A DNA stretch of 64,000 bases from Fodinibius salipaludis (GTDB taxonomy: Bacteria > Bacteroidota > Rhodothermia > Balneolales > Balneolaceae). The stretch spans positions 186,001 to 250,000 of the forward strand of contig NZ_NSKE01000002.1 in NCBI RefSeq assembly GCF_002287075.1, in the 5' to 3' direction. This document shows, piece after piece, positions 51,886 to 60,665 of the stretch; positions within the stretch are counted from its first letter, which is position 1; each line of letters opens with the position of its first letter. The notes beneath the pieces are model-generated. The model saw only the letters and a program-made list of their open reading frames with translations, made no database searches and was not told where the DNA came from. The position numbers and the translations under genes are program-made.

Positions 51886-52800
51886 TTGTTAAGAATAAGA
51901 TTACAACGTAGAGGTCGAAAAAAGCGACCGATCCATCACATTGTTGTTGCGGATAACCGCAAACCCAGAGATGGTCGAATTATTGAAGATTTAGGTCGTT
52001 TTGACAACGTAACCCCTAAAAATCAGCTTGATTTAAATCGTGAGCGTGCGCTCCACTGGTTGAAGCAAGGAGCACAGCCCACCGATACCGTTCGTTCTAT
52101 TTTCAAGGACGAAGGGATCATGTACGAAATGCACCTGATTCGCTGGGGTAAGTCGGAAGAAGAAATTGAAGAAGCTCTTGCTGAATGGCGTGAACGTCGT
52201 GAGGAAAAAGAAAAAGAAGTTCCTACGCGCAAAGAACGTCAGCAGGCACTCTTGGAAGCGGAGGAAAAAGAATTCCAGAAGCAGCTTAAGAAAAAAGCTG
52301 AAGAAGCTGCTAAAGAAAAAGCTAAGCAGGAAGCTCTTGCCTCTGAAGAAGATGATGAAGAGGAAGAAGCCGCAGCAGAGGATGAGGAAAAAGCAGAAGT
52401 AGCTGAAGAGGATGATCAGCAAGAAGCTGAAGCACAAGAAGAAACGGCTGATGAAGAATCTCCTGCACCGGAGACTTCGGAGACTGAAACTGAAGAAGTC
52501 GAAGCCCAAGAGGAAGAATCTGATGAAGATGATTCTGAAGATAAAGCTGAAGCCCAGGAGGAAGAGTCTGCCGAAGAAGCCAAAGCAAAGGAAGAAGAGG
52601 AAGACAAAGATACTGAAGCTGCTGCCGATGAGGACGAAGAAGAATCAGAAGCAGAAGGACAAGTATCAACAGATATGTTAGCCAAGGAGGCTATAGAACA
52701 TATTGAGAACACTCCTCTTGATGAGCTTGAAGGCTTTGTCCCTGAAGACGAAGATCGGGTAACCGTTCAGCGTGCTTTGGACGATAAGAAAGAAGAATAG
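51886..52800 (+). CDS. rpsP: 30S ribosomal protein S16 with long acidic C-terminal extension
   Basis: Small-subunit protein that binds 16S rRNA. The S16 core is residues 1-82 (LRIRLQRRGRKKRPIHHIVV, DGRIIEDLGRFDN, LNRERALHWLKQGAQPTDTV). It starts at TTG after a good AAGGAG site eight bases away, since no ATG fits. Unlike usual 80-90 residue S16 proteins it goes on to 304 residues. About 105-255 is a Lys/Glu- then Glu/Ala/Asp-rich region of low complexity (words such as EAQEEES), and 265-300 looks ordered (AIEHIENTPLDELEGF ... DEDRVTVQRALDDKK). Reverse-strand frames here are shadows of the repeat. Confidence 0.95.
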   Translation: MLRIRLQRRGRKKRPIHHIVVADNRKPRDGRIIEDLGRFDNVTPKNQLDLNRERALHWLKQGAQPTDTVRSIFKDEGIMYEMHLIRWGKSEEEIEEALAEWRERREEKEKEVPTRKERQQALLEAEEKEFQKQLKKKAEEAAKEKAKQEALASEEDDEEEEAAAEDEEKAEVAEEDDQQEAEAQEETADEESPAPETSETETEEVEAQEEESDEDDSEDKAEAQEEESAEEAKAKEEEEDKDTEAAADEDEEESEAEGQVSTDMLAKEAIEHIENTPLDELEGFVPEDEDRVTVQRALDDKKEE

Positions 52801-52861
52801 TTAATAAAGTAATTAGCTGAAGGTGATCTGCACCTTGAAGGTGAAGACCACCTGAGAATAT

Positions 52862-53401
52862 ATGCTGGAACCAGTTGAAAACCAGTACGAAAAAATCGGG
52901 TATATTTCCCGATCGCACGGCGTACAGGGAGAAGTATTAATTATTCCCGACATTTACGCGCCAACACTTTTTGATGTTCTTGATCTGGTACGTATTGAAA
53001 CGGCCAGAGGGGATTTAGTCCCCGCTCGTGTTGAGTCGGTACGAGTGCAAGAAAAAAACAACCGACTTTCGTTCTTTGTAAAATTTGAACACGTAACGGA
53101 TCGCACACAGGCCGAGAACCTAAAAAACTCTTCGGTCTATGCCGATCGCGAAATTGTTGAATCCCTGCTTGATACGGATACACTACCGCTGGATCTGACC
53201 TCCTTTGCAATACTAAGTGATGGACAATCCATTGGCAAGGTACAAGAAATGCTGGAAAACCCGGCACATCCGATCCTTCAAGTAGTCACAAACGAACAGG
53301 AGCAATTACTCATCCCTATTGTAGATGAGTACGTTGCCGATATTGATGAGGAAGCAAAACAAATTCAATGCAAAAATCTGGACCAGCTGAAAGGTATATA
53401 A
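52862..53401 (+). CDS. rimM: 16S rRNA processing protein RimM
   Basis: Assembly factor that helps form the 3' domain of 16S rRNA next to S19 and S13. It is 179 residues with the N-terminal EKIGYISRSHGVQGEVLI and the PRC-barrel half (LDLTSFAILSDGQSIGKVQEMLENPAHPILQV ... LIPIVDEYVADID in family layout). It follows rpsP by 61 bases and overlaps nothing; trmD begins one base after its stop, so the two are translationally linked. Confidence 0.95.
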   Translation: MLEPVENQYEKIGYISRSHGVQGEVLIIPDIYAPTLFDVLDLVRIETARGDLVPARVESVRVQEKNNRLSFFVKFEHVTDRTQAENLKNSSVYADREIVESLLDTDTLPLDLTSFAILSDGQSIGKVQEMLENPAHPILQVVTNEQEQLLIPIVDEYVADIDEEAKQIQCKNLDQLKGI

Positions 53402-53402
53402 C

Positions 53403-54101
53403 ATGATGCGCATTGATATCATATCGGCCGTACCGCAGCTTTTGGAAAGCCCGCTGAAACACAGCATTGTGGGCAACGCTCAGGATGAGGATTTGGTTGA
53501 AATCCATACTCATGATCTGCGTGACTATACTGAGGACAAGCATAACAAAGTAGACGATTATCCCTACGGCGGCGGTGCTGGCATGGTGTTAACACCACAG
53601 CCGATTTTTTCTTGCATTGAGCACCTGCAAAGCCAACGGAATTACGATGAGATCATTTTTACGGCTCCAAACGGAACACCGTTTAAACAGGAAGACGCCA
53701 ACAAGTTGTCGACTGACAAAAATCTCATTTTTCTATGCGGACACTACAAAGGAGTCGATCAGCGTGTCATAGATTCGTTAATCACCAAGACATACAGCAT
53801 TGGCGATTATGTACTTTCGGGCGGCGAATTGCCGGCTCTTGTGATGGTTGATTCCATTGTACGGGTATTGCCCGGTGTTTTAGGCGACTCTGAAAGTGCA
53901 CTTACGGACTCTTTCCAAAATGAGAAACTACTGGAAGGTCCCGTTTATACGCGTCCCGCTGAATTTAAGGGGATCGAAGTGCCGGAAGTGCTGCGATCAG
54001 GTGATCATCAAAAAGTGAAGGAATGGCGACATCAACAGTCGCTTGAGCGTACGAAGGAAGTACGTCCGGATATTTACAAGAAATTTCGAAACGAACAGTA
54101 G
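53403..54101 (+). CDS. trmD: tRNA (guanine37-N1)-methyltransferase
   Basis: SAM-dependent SPOUT methyltransferase that makes m1G37 in tRNA, keeping the reading frame. The knotted domain is visible in YPYGGGAGMVL, LIFLCGHYKGVDQRVID and SIGDYVLSGGELPALVMVDSIVR. It is 232 residues, starting with two adjacent ATG codons (53403 and 53406). It ends in TAG. Member of the rpsP-rimM-trmD-rplS cluster, one base after rimM. Confidence 0.96.
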   Translation: MMRIDIISAVPQLLESPLKHSIVGNAQDEDLVEIHTHDLRDYTEDKHNKVDDYPYGGGAGMVLTPQPIFSCIEHLQSQRNYDEIIFTAPNGTPFKQEDANKLSTDKNLIFLCGHYKGVDQRVIDSLITKTYSIGDYVLSGGELPALVMVDSIVRVLPGVLGDSESALTDSFQNEKLLEGPVYTRPAEFKGIEVPEVLRSGDHQKVKEWRHQQSLERTKEVRPDIYKKFRNEQ

Positions 54102-54113
54102 TAAGGTAACATT

Positions 54114-54539
54114 ATGGATAAGTTAAAATTAGCAGAACAGACATTAATTAACGATGAGTATCCCGAGTTTAAAACCGGTGATACCGTTGTTGTTCACTAT
54201 CGCGTTCGCGAAGGCGATAAGGAGCGAATCCAGAAATTTGAAGGACTCGTAATTTCTCGCCGCGGTACCGGTGCCAACCAGACATTTATGGTTCGCAAAA
54301 TTTCCGCAGGAAATATTGGAGTTGAGCGTATTTTCCCGCTCCACTCTCCTTTTGTAGCCAAAATTGAGCTCAAAAGACAAGGCGATATCAAGCGCTCCAA
54401 GCTCTATTATCTGCGTGAGCGTCAAGGAAAATCTGCACGTGTGAAAGAGAAAGATCAAAACCAAGATAACGTACGTGAGCTGAACCGAAAAGCTGAAGAA
54501 AAAGCAGCTGCGAAACAAAAAGCTGACGAAGAAGAGTAA
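54114..54539 (+). CDS. rplS: 50S ribosomal protein L19
   Basis: Large-subunit protein at the interface with the 30S subunit. The core is residues 1-115 ([68 protein letters not shown]). A 25-residue Lys/Glu/Ala tail extends beyond the usual end, a small echo of the S16 tail. Last gene of the cluster, followed by a terminator. Confidence 0.96.
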   Translation: MDKLKLAEQTLINDEYPEFKTGDTVVVHYRVREGDKERIQKFEGLVISRRGTGANQTFMVRKISAGNIGVERIFPLHSPFVAKIELKRQGDIKRSKLYYLRERQGKSARVKEKDQNQDNVRELNRKAEEKAAAKQKADEEE

Positions 54540-54600
54540 TCTCTTCTATACTTGCGTTGATTTTATTGGTCTGATCTGCAGATAACCAAACAAAGATTGG

Positions 54601-54640
54601 AAGGCCATTCTATCCCTTTAGTGTGGGTGGAATGGCTTTT
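54601..54640 (+). terminator. Terminator after rplS
   Basis: AAGGCCATTC (54601-54610) pairs with GAATGGCTT (54630-54638) with one bulged G, followed by TTC and an AT-rich stretch. It lies 60 bases after the rplS stop and ends the rpsP-rplS transcript. Confidence 0.65.
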
Positions 54641-54691
54641 CTATTTAATTTCTAAAAGAGCACCTTGCTTAGCCGCTCTATAGGAAACAAC

Positions 54692-54775
54692 AATCTCTCA
54701 TCACTACGTTCAAGATGACAAAAACTTTTATGCTAAATTACATAATTGTCATTTCGACCAGCGGGAAAAATCTTT
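54692..54775. repeat. Dispersed FCB-type intergenic repeat
   Basis: GTTCAAGATGACA (54709-54721) pairs imperfectly with TTGTCATTTCGAC (54746-54758), followed by CAGCGGGAAAAATCTT. The wording TTGTCATTTCGACC...GAAATCTT is one I recognise from intergenic DNA in many FCB genomes. It sits in the 285-base gap between rplS and the methyltransferase gene; no gene was seen there. Confidence 0.55.
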
Positions 54776-54824
54776 GTTTAATACGTATTGAACAAAGCAA
54801 CTTGGCAAGTCAATCGCCAAAGAC

Positions 54825-55376
54825 CTATCTCTTCACTGCCTCATACACCGTCATTGGTGGAATATTACGCCATTCCCAAGAGGTTTTTACGTTGCCAAAG
54901 GTATCTCGAAGCGGATCTTCAAGATGTCCTGATGTTTGATAGGCCAGGAACTCCCCGCCATCGCGCAAGAGCTTAAAACTTTGGTCGAGAACAGACGATT
55001 TAACTTCCGCATCTAAAAAAGAAAATGGAATGCCGGAAATAATAAAATCTACTTGCCCAATGATATCCTCGGGCAACCACTCGGTTACATATTCTACGCT
55101 CTGGTCGTAAAACATGGTCCGGGGATCTTCAATCTGTTGCAGTTTCTTAAACAAGATCTCATTTGTTTCAAAAAGATACAGTTGCGAATTGGACGTCATT
55201 TGGTCAAGCAAATAATGAGCAAATACGCCCGCTCCGGCACCATATTCAACTATAGTGATATCTTGTGAAAAGTCAATCGGCTGACATACGGTGTGCACGC
55301 AAAAGCGTGAAGTGGGCGTAACCGAAGCAACATCTTTATCCTTAAAAAAACTTTTGAGATATGCTAATGTACTCAT
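54825..55376 (-). CDS. Class I SAM-dependent methyltransferase
   Basis: A 183-residue protein with the SAM motif I EYGAGAGVFAHYLLDQM and a loose motif IV (VDFIISGIPFSFLD). The layout resembles the phospholipid N-methyltransferase (PmtA) and rRNA adenine dimethyltransferase-like group. N-terminal SFFKDKDVASVTPTSRFCVHTV is typical of PmtA-like proteins. Substrate not determined; a lipid or small molecule is more likely than rRNA. It lies after uvrB on the same strand, separated by a palindromic spacer. Confidence 0.82.
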   Translation of the reverse strand: MSTLAYLKSFFKDKDVASVTPTSRFCVHTVCQPIDFSQDITIVEYGAGAGVFAHYLLDQMTSNSQLYLFETNEILFKKLQQIEDPRTMFYDQSVEYVTEWLPEDIIGQVDFIISGIPFSFLDAEVKSSVLDQSFKLLRDGGEFLAYQTSGHLEDPLRDTFGNVKTSWEWRNIPPMTVYEAVKR

Positions 55377-55380
55377 TGTT

Positions 55381-55439
55381 GGTTATTTGTTAATTGCTAT
55401 TGGTTATTTGTACTTCCCGCTTACTAATAACAAATAACC
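55381..55439. repeat. Palindromic spacer between uvrB and the methyltransferase gene
   Basis: GGTTATTTGTTA (55381-55392) and its perfect 12-base partner TAACAAATAACC (55428-55439) flank 35 bases that hold a second copy of GGTTATTTGT. It lies between the uvrB stop and the methyltransferase start, both minus. Confidence 0.6.
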
Positions 55440-55449
55440 GATAACTAAT

Positions 55450-57501
55450 TTAGTCCAGTTCGTTTTCAAGTTGTTCGATCTGATCGCGGATGCGCGCCGC
55501 TTCTTCGAACTCCATATTTTGCGCAGCTGTATACATGGAATCACGAAGATATTCCAAAAATTCCTCTTTATCATCAAAGGTGACCTCGTTCATCGCAGGA
55601 TTGGCCTTGTACTTTATACCATCGTCAGCCACTTTCACCACTTCAAGCGGATCCTCACGATCTCCATCTTTGTCTTCGAGATCAAAGTCTTTATTTGAAA
55701 TAAGTGCAGGATCAACGAGTGGTTTAAGCTCTTTCTCAATGGTTTTTGGTGTAATACCGTGCTCTTCGTTGAATTCTTTCTGAATCTTACGACGACGCTC
55801 AGTTTCGTCGATTACCGTCTGCATGCTGTCTGTAATTTTATCGGCGTACATGATCGCTTTCCCATCGACGTTTCGCGCCGCACGACCAATTATCTGAAAG
55901 AGGGATGTCTCAGATCGTAGAAATCCTTCTTTGTCGGCATCCAAAATGGCTACCAGGCTGAGCTCGGGTATATCAATACCCTCCCGCAGCAGGTTGATTC
56001 CAACAAGCACATCAAAGTCGCCGCGTCGGAATTTGAAAAGCACCTCTACCCGCTCCATCGCATTAAGCTCGCTGTGCATGTAGGCAGCTGAAATACCGAC
56101 GCTTTTGAGATATTCGCTGAGCTCTTCACTAAGTCGTTTCGTCAGTGTAATACAAAGCACTCGATCCCCTTTGGCAACACGCTCCTGAATTTGTTCCAGC
56201 AGATCATCAATCTGATTATCCACGGGACGTACCTCAATTTCAGGCTCCATCAATCCGGTCGGACGTACAATCTGCTCGACAAAAACACCCCCGCTTTTTT
56301 CAAGCTCGTAGTCACTCGGGGTGGCACTTACAAAGATAGCCTGATTCGTTACTTCCTCCCATTCCTCAAAAGTAAGCGGGCGATTGTCCATCGCTGATGG
56401 CAATCTAAAACCATTCTCTACCAACTCAATCTTACGGGATCGGTCCCCGCCATACATCGCCGAAATCTGAGGTACAGTCTGGTGACTCTCATCTACGACA
56501 AGCAGAAAATCATCCGGAAAATAATCGAACAAGCAGTACGGGCGTTCACCCGGCTTTCGGTTACTCAGATAGCGAGAATAATTTTCAATGCCAGAGCAAT
56601 ACCCGATTTCCTGCATCATCTCGATATCGAAAAGCGTCCGCTGCTCCAGTCGTTTGGCCTCCAGATGTTTTCCCTCATCGTTAAGAGTTCCAATACGCCA
56701 GTGCAGCTCATCCCGAATTTGCTCGATGGCGTCCTGAAGTCGATCTTCAGTCGTCACATAGTGCGATGCGGGATAAATTCGGAACTCCTCTACAGTGTCC
56801 AACAGATCCCCGCTTTCGGGATCTACAATTTCCATCTTCTCGATCTCATCGCCCCAAAAGTGAATGCGGAGTCCATGTTCGGCATAGGCCGGATACAGAT
56901 CTACAACATCGCCTCGCACCCTGAACGTCCCGCGCTCAAATTCGCGATCGTTCCGCGTATAGTGCAGATCCACAAGGTCATAAAGCAATTTGTTTCGAGG
57001 GACTTCCGTGCCCGTTTCCAAGTTTATAATCAGCTTTTCATACTCAGACGGTGAACCAATACCGTAAATGCAACTCACTGATGAAACAATAATTACATCT
57101 CGGCGCCCGGAAAGCAGTGAGCTGGTGGCTCGTAGCCGAAGCCGCTGAATTTCATCATTAATTGACAGATCCTTTTCGATGTATTTATCCTGGGAAGAAA
57201 GATATGCCTCCGGCTGATAGTAGTCATAATAGGAGATGAAAAACTCGACCCTATTATCCGGGAAAAAGTCACTGAGCTCACGATACAGCTGGGCGGCCAG
57301 TGTCTTATTGTGACTCATCACCAGCGTCGGTCGTTCTACTTCATCGATCACGCCCGAAACCGTTCGTGTTTTCCCCGAGCCCGTAATACCAAGTAGGGTC
57401 TGATATTTATCACCGTTTTCAACCCCCTCTACCAACTGTTCAATAGCTTCGGGCTGGTCTCCGGCCGGCGGCCAGGGAGATTGTAAATCAAAATGGGACA
57501 T
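55450..57501 (-). CDS. uvrB: UvrABC system protein B
   Basis: Damage-recognition helicase of nucleotide excision repair, working with UvrA and UvrC. It is 683 residues with Walker A GITGSGKT (residues 39-46), the beta-hairpin FISYYDYYQPEAYL, helicase motifs (FLLVVDESHQTVPQ, INLLREGIDIPELSLVAILDADKEGFLRS in family layout, IIGRAARN) and the C-terminal UVR domain (MEFEEAARIRDQIEQLE). Full length and intact. No uvrA or uvrC is in the window. Confidence 0.97.
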   Translation of the reverse strand: MSHFDLQSPWPPAGDQPEAIEQLVEGVENGDKYQTLLGITGSGKTRTVSGVIDEVERPTLVMSHNKTLAAQLYRELSDFFPDNRVEFFISYYDYYQPEAYLSSQDKYIEKDLSINDEIQRLRLRATSSLLSGRRDVIIVSSVSCIYGIGSPSEYEKLIINLETGTEVPRNKLLYDLVDLHYTRNDREFERGTFRVRGDVVDLYPAYAEHGLRIHFWGDEIEKMEIVDPESGDLLDTVEEFRIYPASHYVTTEDRLQDAIEQIRDELHWRIGTLNDEGKHLEAKRLEQRTLFDIEMMQEIGYCSGIENYSRYLSNRKPGERPYCLFDYFPDDFLLVVDESHQTVPQISAMYGGDRSRKIELVENGFRLPSAMDNRPLTFEEWEEVTNQAIFVSATPSDYELEKSGGVFVEQIVRPTGLMEPEIEVRPVDNQIDDLLEQIQERVAKGDRVLCITLTKRLSEELSEYLKSVGISAAYMHSELNAMERVEVLFKFRRGDFDVLVGINLLREGIDIPELSLVAILDADKEGFLRSETSLFQIIGRAARNVDGKAIMYADKITDSMQTVIDETERRRKIQKEFNEEHGITPKTIEKELKPLVDPALISNKDFDLEDKDGDREDPLEVVKVADDGIKYKANPAMNEVTFDDKEEFLEYLRDSMYTAAQNMEFEEAARIRDQIEQLENELD

Positions 57502-57530
57502 GTATATTCTTTTAACTTTTGTCCCCCTTT

Positions 57531-57602
57531 AGATCCCCGGAGTTTCCCAAAAGACAAACTCCGCAAATATTTATTTCCCTCTTAATTAAACTCCGGGGAT
57601 CT
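57531..57602. repeat. Perfect 15-base inverted repeat upstream of uvrB
   Basis: AGATCCCCGGAGTTT (57531-57545) is the exact reverse complement of AAACTCCGGGGATCT (57588-57602), with 42 bases between. A partial copy (GACAAACTCCG) lies inside. It is 29 bases upstream of the uvrB start and divergent from tyrA. No T run follows it. Confidence 0.75.
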
Positions 57603-57734
57603 TGGAGGAATTTCTATTCACATTGTAATAAAACGAAAACAGCGCTGAATCATTCTCTTAAAATCCCATATTTTTAGGGAAATTAACAGCTAAGCTTCCA
57701 TTTAATTTCCAGCTCCCATTGCGTTTTTTATCTA

Positions 57735-57766
57735 TTGATAAATTTATTTCACGATCAATAAATTTG
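57735..57766 (+). promoter_or_regulatory. Candidate FCB-type promoter for tyrA
   Basis: TAAATTTG at 57759-57766 matches TAnnTTTG exactly; TTG lies 21 bases upstream at 57735-57737. The tyrA ATG is 94 bases downstream. Unverified. Confidence 0.38.
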
Positions 57767-57860
57767 TATTTTAGGCAGCTTTAATACTAATACAGGCAGT
57801 TATCTGTGCCACGACTCGTAGCACGAGTTTAAACGCCAAATTTTTCAGGATAAAGAAGTT

Positions 57861-58994
57861 ATGACCCCAAAAGAAAAGGAACTCGGTCCACAACGCAATC
57901 GCATTGATGAAATTGATTCTAAGCTCCTCGAACTTTTGGCCGAGCGTCGGGAGATTGTGCACGAAGTCATAGACAAAAAAATAAAAAATCAGCTCCCTAT
58001 TTTTGCTCCTAAGCGGGAAGATGAAAAAATAGACAAATTTAGAGATATGGCTGCTGACCATGATCTCGATCCTGACTGGGCCGAGGATTTTCTTCGAATG
58101 ATTATGGCTTCATCACGGGCAAGCCAATCTCGCAATGAATTCCCTCGAGCAACCGAAGCCCCTAAACACATCCTTATTGTCGGAGCCAAGGGCGGCATGG
58201 GGAGTCTTTACGCTCGCATTATCGAGCAAACGGGCCATCATGTTTACAAAATTGACAAGCATAACTGGCACGAACTCGAAGAAATTGTTCCTAAACTTGA
58301 CTTGGCTATCGTTTCCGTTCCTATTAATGTAACGGTAGATGTCATTGAGCGGCTGGCACCGAAGCTCAAGTCAGAAACCATCTTAGCAGATTTTACCAGT
58401 AATAAAACTGGGCCTATCGAAGCGATGAAACGGGTTCATGACGGACCCGTTTTAGGATTACACCCTATGCACGGTCCCGATGTAGATAACCTCTCTAAAC
58501 AGCTTATGGTTGCTTGTCCGGTACGTAATACCGAGGCTCTGCAGTGGGTAATCGAGCAATCAAAATTATGGGGCATGCGTGTAGTCGAGGCCAATGCTGA
58601 AAAGCACGATCACGTAATGCACATGGTGCAGGGACTCCGTCACTTTGTGGCTCTCACTCACGGCTCATTTATGAAAACCTATGATTTAAAACCACAGGAT
58701 ATTCTGGATTATTCATCGCCCATCTATCGTGCCGAACTGATGATGACGGGACGTATTTTTGCTCAAAGTGCGGAACTGTATGCTGATATTGTTTTTGCCA
58801 ATGAAGAACGTCGCGAACTGTTGCTTAACTTTATCGAACACAACGAAAAGCTGGCCCGGATGGTCAAAAATGATGACAAGGAAGGATTCATTAAAGAGTT
58901 TGAGTCGGTCACTGATTTCTTTGGCAAGTTTGCATCCCAAGCCCTAAAAGAAAGCGGCTACCTTATCAACCGGCTGGCCGATCGATTTGCATGA
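57861..58994 (+). CDS. tyrA: Bifunctional chorismate mutase / prephenate dehydrogenase
   Basis: Makes prephenate and then 4-hydroxyphenylpyruvate for tyrosine. Residues 1-95 are an AroQ chorismate mutase (RNRIDEIDSKLLELLAERREIVHEVID), and residues 105-377 a TyrA dehydrogenase with the NAD motif ILIVGAKGGMGSLYA, GLHPMHGPD (active region) and MVQGLRHFVALTHG. This T-protein order is as in Enterobacteria. At 377 residues it is full length. It stands alone on the plus strand between the divergent uvrB and a convergent histidine kinase. Confidence 0.94.
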   Translation: MTPKEKELGPQRNRIDEIDSKLLELLAERREIVHEVIDKKIKNQLPIFAPKREDEKIDKFRDMAADHDLDPDWAEDFLRMIMASSRASQSRNEFPRATEAPKHILIVGAKGGMGSLYARIIEQTGHHVYKIDKHNWHELEEIVPKLDLAIVSVPINVTVDVIERLAPKLKSETILADFTSNKTGPIEAMKRVHDGPVLGLHPMHGPDVDNLSKQLMVACPVRNTEALQWVIEQSKLWGMRVVEANAEKHDHVMHMVQGLRHFVALTHGSFMKTYDLKPQDILDYSSPIYRAELMMTGRIFAQSAELYADIVFANEERRELLLNFIEHNEKLARMVKNDDKEGFIKEFESVTDFFGKFASQALKESGYLINRLADRFA

Positions 58995-59010
58995 TTATTT
59001 CCCGTGGATC

Positions 59011-60507
59011 CTAACCATGGGGAATACTTAAGGTAAATGTAGATCCTTTGTCCAATTCACTTTCAACCGATATCTGTCCACCGTGCCGCTCGGCCAGTTC
59101 GTTGCAAAGTTTCAATCCAATACCACTTCCCTTTTCGTTTTGGGTTCCTTCTTTTTGGGGATGCTTCCGATCATGAAAAAGTCGCTCGACGTATTCCTCA
59201 GACATACCCATTCCCTCGTCCTTAACAGAAACGTGCCAGTGTTCCTCATCACGATTTATACTCACTTCTATTACATCACCTTCATCTGAAAATTTAAGTG
59301 CATTGGAGATGAAGTTTCGAGTAATCGTCGCAATCAATTGCTTATCAGCATAAACCTGAAATGATATCTCACTACTAAACTGCAAATCAATACCCTTCTG
59401 CTCAGCAATAATCGCAAGCAATTCAATCGTATCCCGTACTGTTTCACAAATTGAAAACTTCTTTTTATTTAGAGACAAATCATCTGTTTGAATACGCGCC
59501 CAATTCAACAGATCTCCCAATAAGTCTGACATTTTCAGCGCTGACTGTCGAATAATACTCAGGTTTTCTTTCAAAGCCTCTTCATCTTCCATTTCACTAA
59601 GCAACAAATCTGATAAACCCAAAATAGATGACAGCGGAGTCTTAAGGTCGTGGCCAACAACTGAATAAATTTTATTCGTCATATTATTCAACTTTTCAAG
59701 CTGCTGGTTTCGCTCAAGCAATTTATTCTCCATTTGTTTGCGCTCAGTAATGTCATTACTGATACCAACCAGCCCCACGATATTTCCGTTGCTGTCTTTC
59801 AAAGGAATCTTGGAAACCAGTAGCACATACTCTTTTCCATCAATTTGGGTGTAGGCGTCCTTGTCAATAATAGGTTCACCGGTTTCCAGTACCTGGCGGT
59901 CTTCATTTTCTGAAAGTGCTGCAATCCCTTTTTTGCTCAAGTCCGCATCCCTTTTTCCCAAAATCTGCTCTTCCCGGTCAAAGCCCCATAATTCATACTC
60001 GGACCGATTTGCCAGTATCTTGCGACCGTCCAGATCCTTTACATAAACGCATGCCGGAATGTTATCAATAATAGTACGAAGCAGATTATGTTCCTCTTCC
60101 AAATTTAGCTCAGCCTCTTTGCGATTATCAATATCAATAATACTTCCGGCCATACGGATCGGGTTTCCATCCTGATCATAGGTAGCCTTCGCCGAACCCT
60201 GAAACCACCTGTGTTCTCCAGACTTAGTCTGTAATCGATACTCTAAGGTTATAGAATTACCGGTCCCGGCACTTAAATAATTCTCCAGAGTATCAAATGC
60301 TCTTTTCTCATCATCGGGATGCATTAGTGATCTAAAATTATCAATATTGGCTTTAATCTCTTCCTCCTCGTATCCCAACAAGTTATAAAACTCGGATGAC
60401 CACCACTGTTCTTTTTTATCAATATCCATCCAGTCCCAAATGCCTATATTGGCCTCATCTAGTGCCAATCTATACCGTTGTAAAAGTGTACTATCAGCTT
60501 CAGACAA
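59011..60507 (-). CDS. PAS-domain sensor histidine kinase (cytoplasmic)
   Basis: A 498-residue sensor kinase without membrane spans. Two PAS domains (residues 8-130 and 140-255, the second with a NRSEYELWGFDREE signature and a PAC tail TERKQME) are followed by a short coiled coil, HisKA with His286 in YSVVGHDLKTPLSS, and HATPase_c with NFISNALKFS, VKDEGMGM and GSGIGLKLC. No receiver domain and no response-regulator gene is adjacent, so the partner is elsewhere. The start is uncertain: TTG at 60507 lacks a good ribosome-binding site, and an open frame continues upstream without an ATG. Confidence 0.9.
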   Translation of the reverse strand: MSEADSTLLQRYRLALDEANIGIWDWMDIDKKEQWWSSEFYNLLGYEEEEIKANIDNFRSLMHPDDEKRAFDTLENYLSAGTGNSITLEYRLQTKSGEHRWFQGSAKATYDQDGNPIRMAGSIIDIDNRKEAELNLEEEHNLLRTIIDNIPACVYVKDLDGRKILANRSEYELWGFDREEQILGKRDADLSKKGIAALSENEDRQVLETGEPIIDKDAYTQIDGKEYVLLVSKIPLKDSNGNIVGLVGISNDITERKQMENKLLERNQQLEKLNNMTNKIYSVVGHDLKTPLSSILGLSDLLLSEMEDEEALKENLSIIRQSALKMSDLLGDLLNWARIQTDDLSLNKKKFSICETVRDTIELLAIIAEQKGIDLQFSSEISFQVYADKQLIATITRNFISNALKFSDEGDVIEVSINRDEEHWHVSVKDEGMGMSEEYVERLFHDRKHPQKEGTQNEKGSGIGLKLCNELAERHGGQISVESELDKGSTFTLSIPHG

Positions 60508-60665
60508 TGATTTATTTTTTAGTGTTGAAACTATTTCAGTATGGTCTATTAAATCCCCTGTTCCAATATATTTTTTATTCTGATTTTATTAAAATCAACT
60601 ATTATAGGGAAAAGGAACCCTTTCTATTAATACTCTCATTAATGAAAACTTGCGATATCATCCAA

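Noticed and set aside
52033..52712. Long overlapping frames in several phases within rpsP.
   Set aside because: They arise from the GAA/GAG/GCT-rich codons of the acidic tail and read as Ser/Leu/Phe or Lys repeats without domains.
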